Assembly (NCBI GenBank): GCA_947453585.1
Contig: CANGHQ010000061.1
Coordinates: 1 to 8,326 of the forward strand
Direction of reading: 5' to 3'
DNA length: 8,326 nt
Source: Burkholderiales bacterium
GTDB taxonomy: Bacteria > Pseudomonadota > Gammaproteobacteria > Burkholderiales > Burkholderiaceae_C
Below the pieces are notes generated by a model that saw nothing but the letters and a program-made list of their open reading frames with translations, had not been told where the DNA came from and searched no databases. Shown here piece after piece: positions 7,593-8,326 of the stretch (the stretch's first letter is position 1; every line of letters starts with the position of its first letter). A program made the translations under genes and the position numbers.

Positions 7593-7606
7593 GCCGCGAA
7601 TAGGCC

Positions 7607-7626
7607 AGCGCCCGGCCCTGGGCGCT
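7607..7626. terminator. Hairpin between convergent molybdoenzyme and DUF2721 genes
   Basis: AGCGCCC (7607-7613), loop GGCCCT, GGGCGCT (7620-7626): a perfect 7-bp GC-rich stem in the 42-bp gap between two facing stop codons. The location suits a bidirectional terminator, but neither strand has a following T-run (AAAT after it on plus, GGCC on minus), so an intrinsic mechanism is doubtful. Confidence 0.45.
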
Positions 7627-7634
7627 AAATAAGC

Positions 7635-8084
7635 TTAGGCCTTGCGCCGCGCGAAGTTGAGCACCCGGGTGGCAATCCATGTTTCGGCCAGAAAACACAG
7701 CAAGGCCAGCAGAAAAAATGCCACGCCAGCCAGAAAACTGACAATGGAAATGCGCAAACCCTGAAAATTCAAGGCCTCCCCCAGGAACAGGACAATGATG
7801 GTGAGCCCAATGGACAGGGCGCACAGGGTCAGCAAAGCGATGCTGGCGTTGGCCAGCAGCCCACGCCGACGCAAATCGACCAGTTCGGCAAAGGATTTTT
7901 CCCGCACCACGGCCTCCAACCCGGCCTCAATTCCACTCTCCAGAAACCGCGCCCGGTCAATGATGCGCGCCAGTCGGTTGGCCACAGCTCCAATCATGCC
8001 GGAGACCGCCGTGAGCAGGAAAACTGGCGCAATCGATAGCTGAATGCCATGGGCAACAGTGTCTGGATCCAGAGGCAGCAACAT
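7635..8084 (-). CDS. DUF2721 family small membrane protein
   Basis: A 149-residue protein predicted to sit in the inner membrane; function unknown. Three hydrophobic segments are visible: about residues 14-36 (IQLSIAPVFLLTAVSGMIGAVAN), about 75-102 (LLANASIALLTLCALSIGLTIIVLFLG) and about 110-138 (LRISIVSFLAGVAFFLLALLCFLAETW). Between the first two lies a charged stretch starting NRLARIIDRARFLE. HxIQL-(S/A)-(I/L)-APVFLL followed by NRLARI(I/V)DR is what I recognise as the DUF2721 signature. The start at 8084 is supported by an AAGGA eight bases upstream. It is the third element of a minus-strand series (C-terminal gene fragment, tRNA-fMet, terminator, this gene), with its ribosome binding site touching the terminator's T-run. 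It is convergent with the molybdoenzyme gene, and no partner gene suggests a role. Confidence 0.85.
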   Translation of the reverse strand: MLLPLDPDTVAHGIQLSIAPVFLLTAVSGMIGAVANRLARIIDRARFLESGIEAGLEAVVREKSFAELVDLRRRGLLANASIALLTLCALSIGLTIIVLFLGEALNFQGLRISIVSFLAGVAFFLLALLCFLAETWIATRVLNFARRKA

Positions 8085-8090
8085 GGTAAA

Positions 8091-8097
8091 TTTCCTT
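8091..8097 (-). promoter_or_regulatory. Strong ribosome binding site of the DUF2721 gene
   Basis: AAGGAAA on the minus strand, with its AAGGA core ending eight bases before the ATG at 8084. It fixes the start and begins one base after the T-run of the tRNA terminator. Confidence 0.75.
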
Positions 8098-8098
8098 C

Positions 8099-8131
8099 AA
8101 AAAAAAACGCCAACTGAAAAGTTGGCGTTTT
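8099..8131 (-). terminator. Intrinsic terminator of the tRNA-fMet gene
   Basis: A perfect 11-bp stem, AAAACGCCAAC (8104-8114) with GTTGGCGTTTT (8121-8131), closed by a six-base loop. Read on the minus strand it ends in a run of nine T (8107-8099), the classic Rho-independent layout. It starts 25 bases after the tRNA CCA end. In that gap AAAACA (minus 8154-8149) can pair with TGTTTT (8138-8133), a minor second hairpin. On the plus strand only four T follow, so it works mainly on minus-strand transcripts. Confidence 0.9.
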
Positions 8132-8156
8132 GAAAACAACGCGGACGCTGTTTTGT

Positions 8157-8233
<77 letters not shown>

Positions 8234-8244
8234 GTAAGGGGTGC

Positions 8245-8250
8245 AGTATA
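8245..8250 (-). promoter_or_regulatory. Probable -10 element of the tRNA-fMet promoter
   Basis: TATACT on the minus strand, 11 bases before the tRNA 5' end, followed by the GC-rich stretch GCACCCC. Such a discriminator is typical of stable-RNA promoters under stringent (ppGpp) control. I could not find a convincing -35 hexamer at 16-18 bases upstream; that region is GC-rich and belongs to the end of the preceding gene. Confidence 0.5.
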
Positions 8251-8259
8251 CCCTGCTTA

Positions 8260-8326
8260 TTAGACTTCCGGGGTATCGGAAGCAGGAGATTCTGTGCGTT
8301 CGACCAGCTCTACCAAAGCCATAGGG
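8260..8326 (-). CDS. C-terminal fragment of an unidentified protein
   Basis: A minus-strand frame enters from the right edge and ends at TAA (8262-8260), immediately followed by a second TAA (8259-8257). The visible tail reads P-M-A-L-V-E-L-V-E-R-T-E-S-P-A-S-D-T-P-E-V: acidic, Ser/Pro-rich and flexible-looking. The tandem stop and its place just before the tRNA promoter suggest a true gene end, but 22 residues are too few to name it or to exclude chance. Confidence 0.4.
   Translation of the reverse strand, partial: PMALVELVERTESPASDTPEV

Overview
The window looks like ordinary chromosome from a GC-rich betaproteobacterium, most likely Burkholderiales and probably Comamonadaceae-like. The grounds are protein style: a Burkholderia/Bordetella-type pantothenate kinase, a Cupriavidus-like IcmF, a dense GC-rich coding pattern and many strong antisense shadow frames. 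This placement is inference from remembered families, not a search.

Left part (1-3400): almost all of a fused isobutyryl-CoA mutase gene (icmF) on the minus strand. Only about the last 15 residues lie beyond the left edge. Its upstream region carries a nearly perfect 22-bp palindrome, a likely operator for a regulator of branched-chain acyl-CoA catabolism. Middle part (3403-5387): coaX (type III pantothenate kinase, first step of CoA synthesis) on the plus strand, divergent from icmF and convergent with an M20-family amidohydrolase on the minus strand.

Right part (5388-7592): a 102-bp divergent intergenic region with a long-spaced 9-bp inverted repeat separates the amidohydrolase from a large cytoplasmic molybdopterin oxidoreductase of unknown substrate. 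Its 3' end faces a small three-helix DUF2721 membrane protein gene (minus). That gene lies directly behind an initiator tRNA gene (tRNA-fMet) and its strong intrinsic terminator. A few codons of another minus-strand gene reach the right edge.

Functionally, icmF and coaX both touch CoA chemistry: isomerisation of a CoA thioester and synthesis of the CoA carrier. They are divergently transcribed and are not an operon. The amidohydrolase and the molybdoenzyme share a promoter region, which hints at but does not prove a joint role. I see no mobile element, CRISPR array, phage or toxin-antitoxin genes, and no clear undescribed system. The best leads are regulatory: the palindrome before icmF, the inverted repeat at 5411-5459, and the DUF2721 start pressed against the tRNA terminator.
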